DNA from: Streptomyces cyaneofuscatus
GTDB taxonomy: Bacteria; Actinomycetota; Actinomycetes; Streptomycetales; Streptomycetaceae
Assembly (NCBI RefSeq): GCF_000718135.1
Contig: NZ_JOEM01000004.1
Coordinates: forward strand, 1-64,000
Reading direction: 5' to 3'
DNA: 64,000 bases
This document shows, one piece after another, positions 20,512 to 28,221 of the stretch (position 1 is its first letter; every line of letters begins with the position of its first letter). The notes beneath the pieces are model-generated. The model did not search any database and had not been told where the DNA came from. It was given only the letters and a program-made list of their open reading frames with translations. A program made the translations under genes and the position numbers.

Positions 20512-20811
20512 TGCTCCATTGTCGCGTACGCCGGAGGGGTGGCGGGCTCGGGCTTCCACGTAGGCGGCAGGGGGCGGCAGGGGGCGATTTTCGGCCCCGT
20601 TTCCTTGAGGCACAAATAGTTTCCACAGGGAAAGTGTCGGCGTGGCGGAGAACTTTCCGGGGTGTACCGGGCGCCCAGGTCGGCTTGTTCTGGCACGTTT
20701 ACGGATTTCTGGTCGAGAACTTGTTCGTGTCGCGTGAAGGGCTCGTGGCAGCGTGTGCCGCTCCGGTGATCGCAGCGGTCACCGCGTCCACGAATCCCGC
20801 GGGGGGATCGC
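20512..20811. other. 300-base intergenic region before the RHS gene
   Basis: Divergent region between dusB and the RHS gene. It is less GC-rich in its middle (about 20590-20730), which suggests promoters for both sides, but I could not assign -10/-35 boxes with confidence. No gene is seen. Confidence 0.4.
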
Positions 20812-23800
20812 ATGGTTTCGCGTGCTTCCGGCACGCCGTTTCGGCGTGCTCGCACATCTCGTACATCTCGCAGAAGTGCTCTGACGGCGGCCTTGGTGGT
20901 GGCCGCGCTGGGCGCTTCCGCACTCCCGGCACTGGCAGCTCCGGGTGAGGACCCGGCCCCGGCTCCGGCAGTGGGGTCGGTCTGGGGCAAGAAGGCCGAT
21001 CCGGAGTCCATACCGCCGGTCAAGGTCGGCACCAACAGGCCGCCGGCCAGCGAGGAGCAGTCCGCGCCGTCGGCGGCGGAGACGGCCTGGCAGGAGGCGC
21101 AGAAGAAGCGGGCCAAGACGGGTGACAGCGCCTCGTCGCCCCCGGCGCGTTCGTCGGCAGGTGTGCGCGTGTACGTACCGGAGGGGCAGGGCGCGGTGCC
21201 CTGGCACCAGATCTCCGATGTCCGGGTCACGGACTCGCTGGTGGCGAGGATCAACCTGTCGAACGGCAATCTCATGCTCGCCGGCACCGACTTCGACGTC
21301 GCCGGCGTCGGCCAGAAGCTGCGGCTGGCCCGCACCTACAACTCGCTGGACGCCCCGTGGGGCAAGGTGTCGCAGCGGTGGTGGCAGGAGTACGAGCGCT
21401 ACCTCCACGTCTTCACGAACGAGGTGGTGGTCTACGGCGCCACCGGGGACGCGGCGTTCTTCACGAAGAACGCCGACGGCACCTTCACCACGCCGAAGGG
21501 GTACTCCAAGGACCTGAAGAAGAACGCGGACGGCACGTACACGCTGACCGACCGCAAGTCCGGCTCCAAGGACACCTACGACACCAACGGCACCCTGACA
21601 AAGGTGACGGACCGGAACAAGGGCGCCATCACCGTCACCCAGCACGACGAGGGCTCGGAACACAAGGGCTTCAAGATCACGGAGACCCGCTCCGGGCGGT
21701 GGGTGGATCTGGTCAAGACCTACCCGAACCAGTGGCAGGCCAAGGATCACACCGGCCGCACCGCCGTCTTCGACCTCAACCCGGCCGGTGACCTGGCGAA
21801 GACGACGGACACCGAAGGCAAGTCCACGGTCTTCGGCTACGACTCCTCGCGCCGCCTGACGAAGATCACCACCCCCAAGGGCCGGGTGACGGTCTTCACC
21901 TACGACAACCAGAACCGGGTCACCTCGATGCTCCGGGCCACCGAGCTGAACGGCTCCGGCCACACCGGCCCGACCTGGAGCTACGCCTACTCCGCCACGA
22001 GTCCGTCGGCGGCCGGTACGACGACGGTCACGAACCCCGAGACCCACGCGACGAAGTACGAGCACGACGCGGACGGCCAGGTCACGAAGGTCACCGACGC
22101 ACTGGAGCAGTCGCGCTCCAAGAAGTACGACGCGAACCGGAACGTGGAGGAGGCCGCCGACGCCATGGGCACCGGTGGCGTCGGCGGCAACGTCACGAAG
22201 TACGGCTGGGACTCCCGTAACAACCCCACCGGCTCCACGCTTCCGACCGGAGCGTCCGCGACCGTGGAGGGCTACCAGACGATCGCGGGCGCGGACCGGC
22301 CCGCCCGGTCGACGTCGGCGGACAACGAGAAGACCGAGTACACCTACGACACGGCGGGCAACACCAAGTCCGTGGCGGTCCAGGGCACCGGCGGCGGCAA
22401 CCAGTCCTTCGACTACAACCCCGCCACCCCCACCTGCGGGGGCTTCGAGGGCCAGATCTGCAAGGTCACCACGAAGATGACGGCTTCCAAGTCGGTCTCC
22501 ACGACCTTCACCTACGACGCCAAGGGCAACCTCAAGACGGTCAAGGCCCCGGCCCCGCTGGGCACCACCACCTACACATACGACGACCTCGGCCGGGTGT
22601 CGACGGCGAAGGACGCCCGGGGCATCACCATCACCTACGAGTACGACCACCGCGACCGGGTGAAGAAGGTCGACTCCTCCAACTACCAGGCCGTCACCTA
22701 CGAGTACGACGGCGACGGCAACCTCACCCTCCGCTCGGACGGCACGGGCGTCATCAGGTACGACTTCGACCCGCTCTCCCGCGAGACGGTCCGGACCCTG
22801 CAGAACGGCTCGCAGACAGTCCTGGCCTACACCCCGGCGGGCAACGTCGACACCTACAAGGACCCGGCCGGCCTGACCGACTACACCTGGAACAAGGTCA
22901 ACAAGCTCGCCGAACTCAAGGACCCCAAGGGCAAGGTCACCAAGTACGCGTACAACAAGAACGACGTCCGTACCACGACCACCTACCCGGGCAACACGGT
23001 CCAGGAGGTCACCCCGGACAAGTCCGGCCGCCCCGAGAAGATCAGGACGACCAGCCCCAAGGGCACCCTGGTCGACCTCGCCTACACCTACGCCCGCACG
23101 GACGGCAAGGACGGCGGCAAGATCCGCACCACGACGGACGCGGTCGCCGGGACGAAGACGAGCTACGAGTACGACACGGCGGGCCGCTTCTCCTACGCGG
23201 CGGAGAACAAGGGCACCACGCTCAACTCCTCCTGGCAGTACTGCTACGACCTCGCAGGCAACCTCACCTCCCAGGGCGTCGACAAGGGCTGCCCGCGCGG
23301 CACCACCTACACCATCAACGACGCCCAGCAGATCACCGCGAAGGACGGCTCCACGGCGAACTGGTCCTACGACCAGATCGGCAACGAAACCGCCGCCGCC
23401 TCCACCCTCGGGACCACCCGCACCGGCATCAAGTGGTCCGACCACTCGCAGATGACGTCGATCACGACCGGCGGCAAGACGTACGCGGGCCAGTACGGCT
23501 CCACCGACCAGTCCGAGCGCATCAAGCTCGGCGACACGTCCTTCCACAACGGCCCGCTGGGCCTCTCCGCCACCTCAACGGCCGGTGTGGACACGGGATT
23601 CAACCGTGAACCCGGGGGCACGCTGAACTCCATGACCCGCGGGGGCAAGAACCACTACTACCTGACCGACGCGCTGGGCTCGGTGGTCGCCCTGGCCGAC
23701 GAGGCGGGCACGAAGGTCAACACGTACTCCTACAGCCCGCGCGGCGTGCAACGAGCCACCACCACCGAACAGGTCCCCCAGCCCTACCGCTTCGCCGGCG

Positions 23801-24207
23801 GCTACCAGGACCCCACAGGCCTCTACCACTTCGCGGCCCGCTACTACGACCCCAACATCGGCCGCTTCACCACCCCCGACCCCTCCGGCCAGGAAGAGAA
23901 CCCCTACCTCTACGCCGAAGGCGACCCCGTCAACCGCATCGACCCCACCGGACTCCTCAGTCTCGATGGAATCGGTAATGCGCTGGGTATCGGCGGCATC
24001 GTCTACGCCGGACTGACCGAAGGCCAAGACGCAGCCGAGGCAGCCACAGCCGCCATGATCGCGGAGATCGGGATCACGGGGCTCTGCATAGCGGGAGCGG
24101 CTGCCTTCACGGCAGTGGGAGCCGCAGCCGCCACGCCCTACTGCATGGTCATCGGCGCAGCCGCAGCCACGTACGTGGGTGCCACCTACCAGAACGACCT
24201 GAGCTGA
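20812..24207 (+). CDS. Secreted RHS/YD-repeat protein with hydrophobic C-terminal tip
   Basis: 1131 residues. Residues 1-43 are a signal peptide with a twin-arginine-like RRSALTAALVVAALG. Residues 140-1020 hold many YD repeats (for example YEYDGDGNLT, FTYDNQNRVT), which in the family build a hollow shell around a toxic tip. The RHS core ends with RFAGGYQDPTGLYHFAARYY and RFTTPDP, then NRIDPTGL near residue 1048. The last roughly 85 residues are unrelated to the shell: two or three Gly/Ala-rich hydrophobic segments with no catalytic motif, which suggests a membrane-acting toxin tip. The small membrane-protein genes right behind are candidate immunity genes. ATG at 20812 follows GGGGGA. Confidence 0.9.
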   Translation: MVSRASGTPFRRARTSRTSRRSALTAALVVAALGASALPALAAPGEDPAPAPAVGSVWGKKADPESIPPVKVGTNRPPASEEQSAPSAAETAWQEAQKKRAKTGDSASSPPARSSAGVRVYVPEGQGAVPWHQISDVRVTDSLVARINLSNGNLMLAGTDFDVAGVGQKLRLARTYNSLDAPWGKVSQRWWQEYERYLHVFTNEVVVYGATGDAAFFTKNADGTFTTPKGYSKDLKKNADGTYTLTDRKSGSKDTYDTNGTLTKVTDRNKGAITVTQHDEGSEHKGFKITETRSGRWVDLVKTYPNQWQAKDHTGRTAVFDLNPAGDLAKTTDTEGKSTVFGYDSSRRLTKITTPKGRVTVFTYDNQNRVTSMLRATELNGSGHTGPTWSYAYSATSPSAAGTTTVTNPETHATKYEHDADGQVTKVTDALEQSRSKKYDANRNVEEAADAMGTGGVGGNVTKYGWDSRNNPTGSTLPTGASATVEGYQTIAGADRPARSTSADNEKTEYTYDTAGNTKSVAVQGTGGGNQSFDYNPATPTCGGFEGQICKVTTKMTASKSVSTTFTYDAKGNLKTVKAPAPLGTTTYTYDDLGRVSTAKDARGITITYEYDHRDRVKKVDSSNYQAVTYEYDGDGNLTLRSDGTGVIRYDFDPLSRETVRTLQNGSQTVLAYTPAGNVDTYKDPAGLTDYTWNKVNKLAELKDPKGKVTKYAYNKNDVRTTTTYPGNTVQEVTPDKSGRPEKIRTTSPKGTLVDLAYTYARTDGKDGGKIRTTTDAVAGTKTSYEYDTAGRFSYAAENKGTTLNSSWQYCYDLAGNLTSQGVDKGCPRGTTYTINDAQQITAKDGSTANWSYDQIGNETAAASTLGTTRTGIKWSDHSQMTSITTGGKTYAGQYGSTDQSERIKLGDTSFHNGPLGLSATSTAGVDTGFNREPGGTLNSMTRGGKNHYYLTDALGSVVALADEAGTKVNTYSYSPRGVQRATTTEQVPQPYRFAGGYQDPTGLYHFAARYYDPNIGRFTTPDPSGQEENPYLYAEGDPVNRIDPTGLLSLDGIGNALGIGGIVYAGLTEGQDAAEAATAAMIAEIGITGLCIAGAAAFTAVGAAAATPYCMVIGAAAATYVGATYQNDLS

Positions 24208-24213
24208 CGAGAG

Positions 24214-24239
24214 GAGGGCCGAGGCCCGCCTCGGCCCTC
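24214..24239 (+). terminator. Hairpin terminator behind the RHS gene
   Basis: Perfect 11-base stem with four-base loop, starting seven bases after the RHS stop codon and ending 19 bases before the next start codon. It would make the small genes partly or wholly independent of the RHS message. Confidence 0.8.
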
Positions 24240-24257
24240 ACGACAGGAGACAATGAG

Positions 24258-24443
24258 ATGATCCAGCCAGGACGCGAAAGAACCATCGCCCCCCTTGGCC
24301 TTCTGCAGATTGTCTGCGGAATTCTGCTCATCACCATGTTCAGCCATTCCTCTGTCGCAAGTGGCTGCGGTCTGCTGCTCCTGGTGTCAGGATGCCTTTC
24401 ATTGGTCCTTGCGTTCATGAGCAGAAGGAAAGCCCGGCGATGA
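24258..24443 (+). CDS. Small two-helix membrane protein, module 1
   Basis: 61 residues: short charged N-terminus, hydrophobic helix about 11-29, short loop, helix about 36-53, and a basic tail SRRKARR. AGGAGA lies eight bases before the ATG. It is followed by a 37-residue membrane protein in an ATGA overlap. I do not recognise the family. Position behind an RHS protein with a hydrophobic tip suggests an immunity role in the membrane, but this is inference. Confidence 0.65.
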   Translation: MIQPGRERTIAPLGLLQIVCGILLITMFSHSSVASGCGLLLLVSGCLSLVLAFMSRRKARR

Positions 24444-24553
24444 AGATCAGCGCTCCGATGCCCCTGGAGTCTCCCGAGGCCGGCATGATTTTCGTGATTC
24501 TCTTCGTCGTCCTCGTGGTGCCTCTCATCGCGTGGTTCCGTTACCGGAAGTAG
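24440..24553 (+). CDS. 37-residue single-helix membrane protein, module 1
   Basis: Starts ATG at 24440 inside the previous stop (ATGA), ends TAG at 24551. The first 15 residues are polar (begins MKISAPMPLESPEAG), then one helix (IFVILFVVLVVPLIAWF), then a basic RYRK end. The coupling to the 61-residue gene and the same layout in the second module downstream support it as a real gene despite its size. Confidence 0.6.
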   Translation: MKISAPMPLESPEAGMIFVILFVVLVVPLIAWFRYRK

Positions 24554-24586
24554 TTTCGGGAAAGAGCGCATTCTTCCCTCCCCCTC

Positions 24587-24617
24587 TCGGTCCGACCTAC
24601 TCGACAGGTCGGACCGA
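24587..24617 (+). terminator. Hairpin terminator between the two small-gene modules
   Basis: Perfect 12-base stem (24587-24598 with 24606-24617) and seven-base loop, 33 bases after the 37-residue gene and 20 bases before the next start. Confidence 0.78.
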
Positions 24618-24637
24618 AAGGGTAGTGGTTCTTCCGG

Positions 24638-24892
24638 GTGGACCCTCGCGACGGGACTCTCCTGATGGCGATCGGAGCGGTCCTAGTGATGATCGCCGGG
24701 CCGGCTTGGCTTGCGATCGTTCTCATCGTCGCGGCTTGTTGCGGACTGGCAGGAGCCTTCGCGTCTCAGGCCTGGACGAGAGGAATCACATGTGGGTTTT
24801 CGCGTCTGAAGGAAAAAGCTCGTGGGTACCTGAAGGATGGGCCCTTCCAGGATTGGCCATTTGCCTCACTTTTTTCCTCATTTCCACATTGA
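24638..24892 (+). CDS. Small two-helix membrane protein, module 2
   Basis: 84 residues from GTG 24638. Two hydrophobic helices (about 8-22 and 24-41) resemble the 61-residue protein of module 1 in layout, including a cysteine pair near the second helix and an AF-S segment after it. The last 35 residues are read through the start of the next gene in another frame. Either the two genes truly overlap by about 100 bases, or the tail is a recent extension after loss of an earlier stop. Family unknown. Confidence 0.5.
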   Translation: MDPRDGTLLMAIGAVLVMIAGPAWLAIVLIVAACCGLAGAFASQAWTRGITCGFSRLKEKARGYLKDGPFQDWPFASLFSSFPH

Positions 24893-24918
24893 TCATCCGT
24901 CATCGAAACAAGAAATAG
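24790..24918 (+). CDS. 42-residue single-helix membrane protein, module 2
   Basis: ATG at 24790 preceded by GAGAGG at good spacing; stop at 24916. A polar N-terminus (about 20 residues) is followed by a hydrophobic helix (LAICLTFFLISTLII) and a basic end RHRNKK. Same architecture as the 37-residue protein of module 1. It overlaps the end of the two-helix gene in a different frame. Confidence 0.55.
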   Translation: MWVFASEGKSSWVPEGWALPGLAICLTFFLISTLIIRHRNKK

Positions 24919-24960
24919 TGCGGATGCAATATCTGCGGCATCAGCGAAAGTAGAGGCATC

Positions 24961-24987
24961 GGGCCGGGGATACGATTCGCCCGGCCC
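24961..24987 (+). terminator. Terminator after module 2
   Basis: Eight-base GC stem (24961-24968 with 24980-24987), 11-base loop, followed by ATTTCC. It closes the RHS locus before the convergent kinase gene. Confidence 0.65.
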
Positions 24988-25025
24988 ATTTCCCCGGCCG
25001 GCTACTCGTCAACCGTCGCGCGTGG

Positions 25026-25664
25026 TCACTGACCGGTGGATGGCCGTCCCGCCGTGGTCTGCGCGTCGGCTGCCGCGATCACCATGTCGGCCAGTTCTCC
25101 GGCGGACTGTCCGCGACCCGCGTCGATGCGATGCAGGCCCAGCCTGTCGACGGCCTCGATCATGAGTGTCTGGTAGCGCTCGGTGCGGGCCAGGAACCGG
25201 TCCATCAGGGCCTGTTCCTGGTCGGTTGCCGCTTCGTAGCGGCCCGCCGCGTGAACGCGGGCGCGTACTACGGAGTCGTCGGCGGTGAGCCACACGGCGG
25301 CCGTGCACGGGACCTGGAGCGTCGCGGCGCGGACGGGCCAGAGTGCCGAACCCTCCAGAACCACGCCCGTCCTGCCGCGACCCGCGGCCGCATGGGTCGC
25401 GATCAACTCTTCGATGCGGGGCCACAGTCGATCGTAGTGGCCGAGAACGGACGCGATCAGTTCGTCGACCGTAAGTGATCCGTAGTGCTCGGCCACGTGC
25501 GCCGGCACCTCCCACTCCGGGGTTCTCCAAGGCCGCCCAGGATGCCGGGCCAACGCGTCGGTGCTCAGGCACTCGAACCCGAGTTTCTCCGCCACCACGT
25601 GGGCAACGGTCGACTTTCCGACGTTCGACGTCCCGCCGATCAGAACCACCCGTACATCACGCAC
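25026..25664 (-). CDS. P-loop kinase-like protein
   Basis: 212 residues. Walker A GGTSNVGKST at residues 10-19 starts an adenylate/2-phosphoglycerate kinase-like fold. A Walker B-like VVLEGSALWP lies near residue 100 and an arginine-rich lid near 135-160. It probably phosphorylates a small molecule in the cytoplasm; substrate unknown. It is convergent with the RHS locus. Some related genes are labelled AAA-family or zeta-toxin-like kinases, but no toxin context is seen here. Confidence 0.75.
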   Translation of the reverse strand: MRDVRVVLIGGTSNVGKSTVAHVVAEKLGFECLSTDALARHPGRPWRTPEWEVPAHVAEHYGSLTVDELIASVLGHYDRLWPRIEELIATHAAAGRGRTGVVLEGSALWPVRAATLQVPCTAAVWLTADDSVVRARVHAAGRYEAATDQEQALMDRFLARTERYQTLMIEAVDRLGLHRIDAGRGQSAGELADMVIAAADAQTTAGRPSTGQ

Positions 25665-25706
25665 GTCAACGACCCTACTGATCGGCCCTACGCACGGCGG
25701 AGAGGG

Positions 25707-26135
25707 TCAGTCGATGCAGAACTCGTTGCCCTCGATGTCCAGCATCGGGATGCACGCATCGTGGCCGTCGTACAGCGTCTGCACGTGTACGGCTCCGAGC
25801 GGCTCCAGGCGCGCACGTTCGGCCTCCAGTGCGGCGAGACGCTCTTCACCCACAAGGCCCGTGCCTACCCGTACATCAAGGTGCACCCGGTTCTTGACGG
25901 CCTTCCCCTCCGGAACACGCTGAAAGAAGAGCCGTGGGCCCACCCCTGAGGGATCCGTACAGGCGAACCATGAGTCCTGCCGCTCCGGGGGCTGCGAGCG
26001 CCGGTAATCGTCCCAGGTCGCGAACGGCTCCGGTGGAGGCGGTACGACGTACCCCAGCACCTCGCACCAGAAGCGGGCGAGGCGCTCAGGTTCCGCGCAG
26101 TCGAAGGTGACTTGGAACTGCTTGGTCGACGGCAT
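25707..26135 (-). CDS. VOC family protein
   Basis: 142 residues. Starts FQVTFDCAEPERLARFWCEVLGY and ends MLDIEGNEFCID, the pattern of the actinobacterial DUF4440-free VOC group (two glyoxalase-like modules, metal ligand Glu near the end). It closely resembles in layout the VOC protein at 34741, which also has TFDCSDP/FWAEALDY and DPEGNEFDVV. Substrate unknown. Confidence 0.87.
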   Translation of the reverse strand: MPSTKQFQVTFDCAEPERLARFWCEVLGYVVPPPPEPFATWDDYRRSQPPERQDSWFACTDPSGVGPRLFFQRVPEGKAVKNRVHLDVRVGTGLVGEERLAALEAERARLEPLGAVHVQTLYDGHDACIPMLDIEGNEFCID

Positions 26136-26209
26136 CGGCGCACTCTACCAACAGGCCCTGAGGCCTTACTCGTTCACGTGGGGCCCACATACCAGTCCGA
26201 AAGCGTCCC

Positions 26210-26752
26210 TCACCACCGGCGGTTCACCGTGGCTTTCGGGCCGGTCACCAGGCTGGCCGCCGGGACGTCCTCGGCCACCACCGCCCCGGCAGCGATCACC
26301 GCGTCCCTGCCGATGGTGACGCCCGGCAGGATCGTGGCGCCGGCACCGATCCAGACGTTCTCCTGTACGTGGATGGGCCCGCCGGTGAGGTAGTGGCGCC
26401 GCTCCTCCGGGTCGACCGGATGGCCGCTCGTGATGAACGTGGCCTTCGGGCCGACCATCACGCGCTCGTCGAGCCGGATTCCCGCGTAGTCCAGGAACGT
26501 GCAGTTCTGGTTGATGAACACCCGCTCGGCCAGGTCGAGACGGAGGCCGTGGTCGGTGAAGAAGGGCGGGTAGATCGTCGTCCCGGGCGGCAGCGGCCGG
26601 CCGAGGATCTGGGCGAACAGGGCCGCCTTGCCCTCCTCGTCCTCGAAGGGCAGGACGTTCAGCCGGGAGGTGAGTTCGGTGGCCCGGAGCACCCTGTCGG
26701 CCATGGCCTGGAACTCGGGGCTGTGGATGCGCATGAGACGGTCACTGGGCAT
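26210..26752 (-). CDS. Sugar O-acetyltransferase (maltose/galactoside type)
   Basis: 180 residues from ATG 26752. An N-terminal helical cap (about 1-55, with MPSDRLMRIHSPEF) precedes a left-handed parallel beta-helix of hexapeptide repeats. FINQNCTFLDYAGIRLDERVMVGP and GHPVDPEERRH contain the catalytic histidine of the maltose/NodL acetyltransferase group. It transfers acetyl from acetyl-CoA to a sugar hydroxyl in the cytoplasm. An upstream in-frame start would add a 20-residue tail not found in the family. Confidence 0.9.
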   Translation of the reverse strand: MPSDRLMRIHSPEFQAMADRVLRATELTSRLNVLPFEDEEGKAALFAQILGRPLPPGTTIYPPFFTDHGLRLDLAERVFINQNCTFLDYAGIRLDERVMVGPKATFITSGHPVDPEERRHYLTGGPIHVQENVWIGAGATILPGVTIGRDAVIAAGAVVAEDVPAASLVTGPKATVNRRW

Positions 26753-26796
26753 GAGCACCACCCTGCCACCCGCCCACCGCAAGGCCGAGCTCACCA

Positions 26797-26827
26797 GGAG
26801 CCCGAGGCGCATCCCGCCTCGGGCTCC
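26797..26827 (-). terminator. Terminator behind the DUF4190 gene
   Basis: Perfect 13-base stem (26797-26809 with 26815-26827), five-base loop, 22 bases after the DUF4190 stop on the minus strand and just before the acetyltransferase start. Confidence 0.78.
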
Positions 26828-26849
26828 CCAGCCTCCGCGCCCCGGCCAC

Positions 26850-27122
26850 TCACATGTTGGCGAGGACCGCGCCCAGGACCATGCCGCCCACCAGCCCGAT
26901 GGCGCTGACCACGATGGCGACCGTGGAGAGCCGCTCGTGCCGGACGGCCTTGGCGATGATGGCCATCACCAGGCCGGCCAGGGCGAAGACGATCGGCAGG
27001 ATGATGAACCCGATCACGCCCAGGACGATCGCGATGATGCTGAGCACGTTGCTGCTCGCCCCGCGCTGAGGCGCGCCGTGGTGCTGCTGCCCGGTCGGCT
27101 GGTTGCCGTACTGCGTAGTCAT
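26850..27122 (-). CDS. DUF4190-type small membrane protein
   Basis: 90 residues: a Gln/Gly/His-rich cytoplasmic N-terminus (1-22), two hydrophobic helices (about 26-52 and 65-88) and a short basic loop with KAVRHE between them. This is the usual form of DUF4190 proteins in actinomycetes. Function unknown. It has its own terminator. Confidence 0.8.
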   Translation of the reverse strand: MTTQYGNQPTGQQHHGAPQRGASSNVLSIIAIVLGVIGFIILPIVFALAGLVMAIIAKAVRHERLSTVAIVVSAIGLVGGMVLGAVLANM

Positions 27123-27214
27123 CTGCCACTCCTTCGGGACGTCTCGCTCCGAGATCCGATCCCGATGTGGACCGGCCTATCGCTCGGGTGCCCCGAAGTT
27201 CCTTGCCGACACCG

Positions 27215-28120
27215 CTACTTGGGCTCGGCGGCCAGAGCGATGCGGTGCAGCCGCTCCAGCCGGGTGCGGGTCTCCTCGTCCACCGGCGGGTAGCTGACCA
27301 GGCGCGGCCCGCTCGCCGGGCCGAGCCAGAGGTTGGTGTGCTCCACGTGCAGCAGCCCCACGCGGGCGTTGCGGATGTACTTGGTCCTCCCCTTCTGGTC
27401 GACCACCTCGTGGCGCTCCCACACCTCCCGGAACTCCGGCGACCGCGTCTCCAGCCGGTGCAGCAGCGCCTTCCAGGCGGGTTCGGCCAGGTGCCCGGCC
27501 ATCGAGGCGCGGAACTTGGCGGCCATCATCCGGGTGACCTCGGGCAGGTCGACGATCGAGGCCCGCCAGTCGTCGTGGGTGAAGGCCAGCAGCAGGCAGT
27601 TGCGGTCCTCGGGCGGCAGCGCGTCGAGGTCGCAGAGCAGCCGGGAGTAGGTGCGGTTGTACGCGAGGACGTCGTACCGGCTGTTCTGGACGCAGGCCGG
27701 GATGGGGTCGAGCTGCTCCAGCATGGTCCGCAGCGCGGGCGTGACCGTGGGGCACTCGGTGCCGGGCGCCGGGTCGGGGGCGGCGGCGAGCGCGAAGAGG
27801 TGGGCGCGTTCGCTGGGGTCGAGGAGCAGGGCGCGGGCGAGGGCGTCCAGCACCTGGGCGGAGACCTGGATGTCCCGGGCCTGCTCCAGCCAGGTGTACC
27901 AGGTGACGCCGACCGCGGAGAGCTGGGCGACCTCCTCGCGGCGCAGCCCCGGGGTGCGCCGACGGCGCCCGCGTACGAGGCCGACCTGCTCGGGCGTGAT
28001 GCGCTCGCGGCGGCTGCGCAGAAACGCGGCCAGCTCGTGCCGCCGCATCTCGGACGGGCTCTCGGACGGGCTCTCCGTGCTGTCCGCCGCGAGCAGGGGC
28101 TCGGCTGCCATGGTCGTCAT
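27215..28120 (-). CDS. XRE-type regulator with MmyB-like ligand domain
   Basis: 301 residues from ATG 28120. Residues 28-95 form the HTH (RRTPGLRREEVAQLSAVGVTWYTWLEQARDI is the family hallmark). Residues 115-290 are the MmyB-like/PAS-type domain thought to bind a fatty-acid-like or aromatic ligand. Divergent from an MFS exporter gene with three palindromes between them, so it almost certainly controls that gene and itself. The same pairing recurs at 61691/62706. Confidence 0.9.
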   Translation of the reverse strand: MTTMAAEPLLAADSTESPSESPSEMRRHELAAFLRSRRERITPEQVGLVRGRRRRTPGLRREEVAQLSAVGVTWYTWLEQARDIQVSAQVLDALARALLLDPSERAHLFALAAAPDPAPGTECPTVTPALRTMLEQLDPIPACVQNSRYDVLAYNRTYSRLLCDLDALPPEDRNCLLLAFTHDDWRASIVDLPEVTRMMAAKFRASMAGHLAEPAWKALLHRLETRSPEFREVWERHEVVDQKGRTKYIRNARVGLLHVEHTNLWLGPASGPRLVSYPPVDEETRTRLERLHRIALAAEPK

Positions 28121-28145
28121 GCCTCCAGGGTGCCGGGTGTCCCGG

Positions 28146-28194
28146 CCTGGTGCCAGGTAGTGCTGGTACCAGGATAAAGGGACTCTGGTACCAG
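28146..28194. promoter_or_regulatory. Three operator palindromes between regulator and MFS gene
   Basis: CTGGTACCAG, a perfect ten-base palindrome, occurs at 28163-28172 and 28185-28194, and a near-copy CCTGGTGCCAGG at 28146-28157. Centres are 16 and 22 bases apart. They fill the space between the regulator start (28120) and exporter start (28222), which is where an autoregulated divergent operator belongs. Confidence 0.7.
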
Positions 28195-28221
28195 GCTGGG
28201 ATCGGCGGCAGAGTCGACGGC

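Noticed and set aside
20779..23547. 922-codon open frame antisense to the RHS gene
   Set aside because: It mirrors the repeats of the RHS gene and has a Val/Gly/Arg-rich composition typical of a GC-rich antisense shadow. No domain is recognisable.
24541..24726. Minus-strand 61-codon frame across the small-gene modules
   Set aside because: No ribosome site, and it spans the terminator hairpin at 24587 antisense to better supported small genes.
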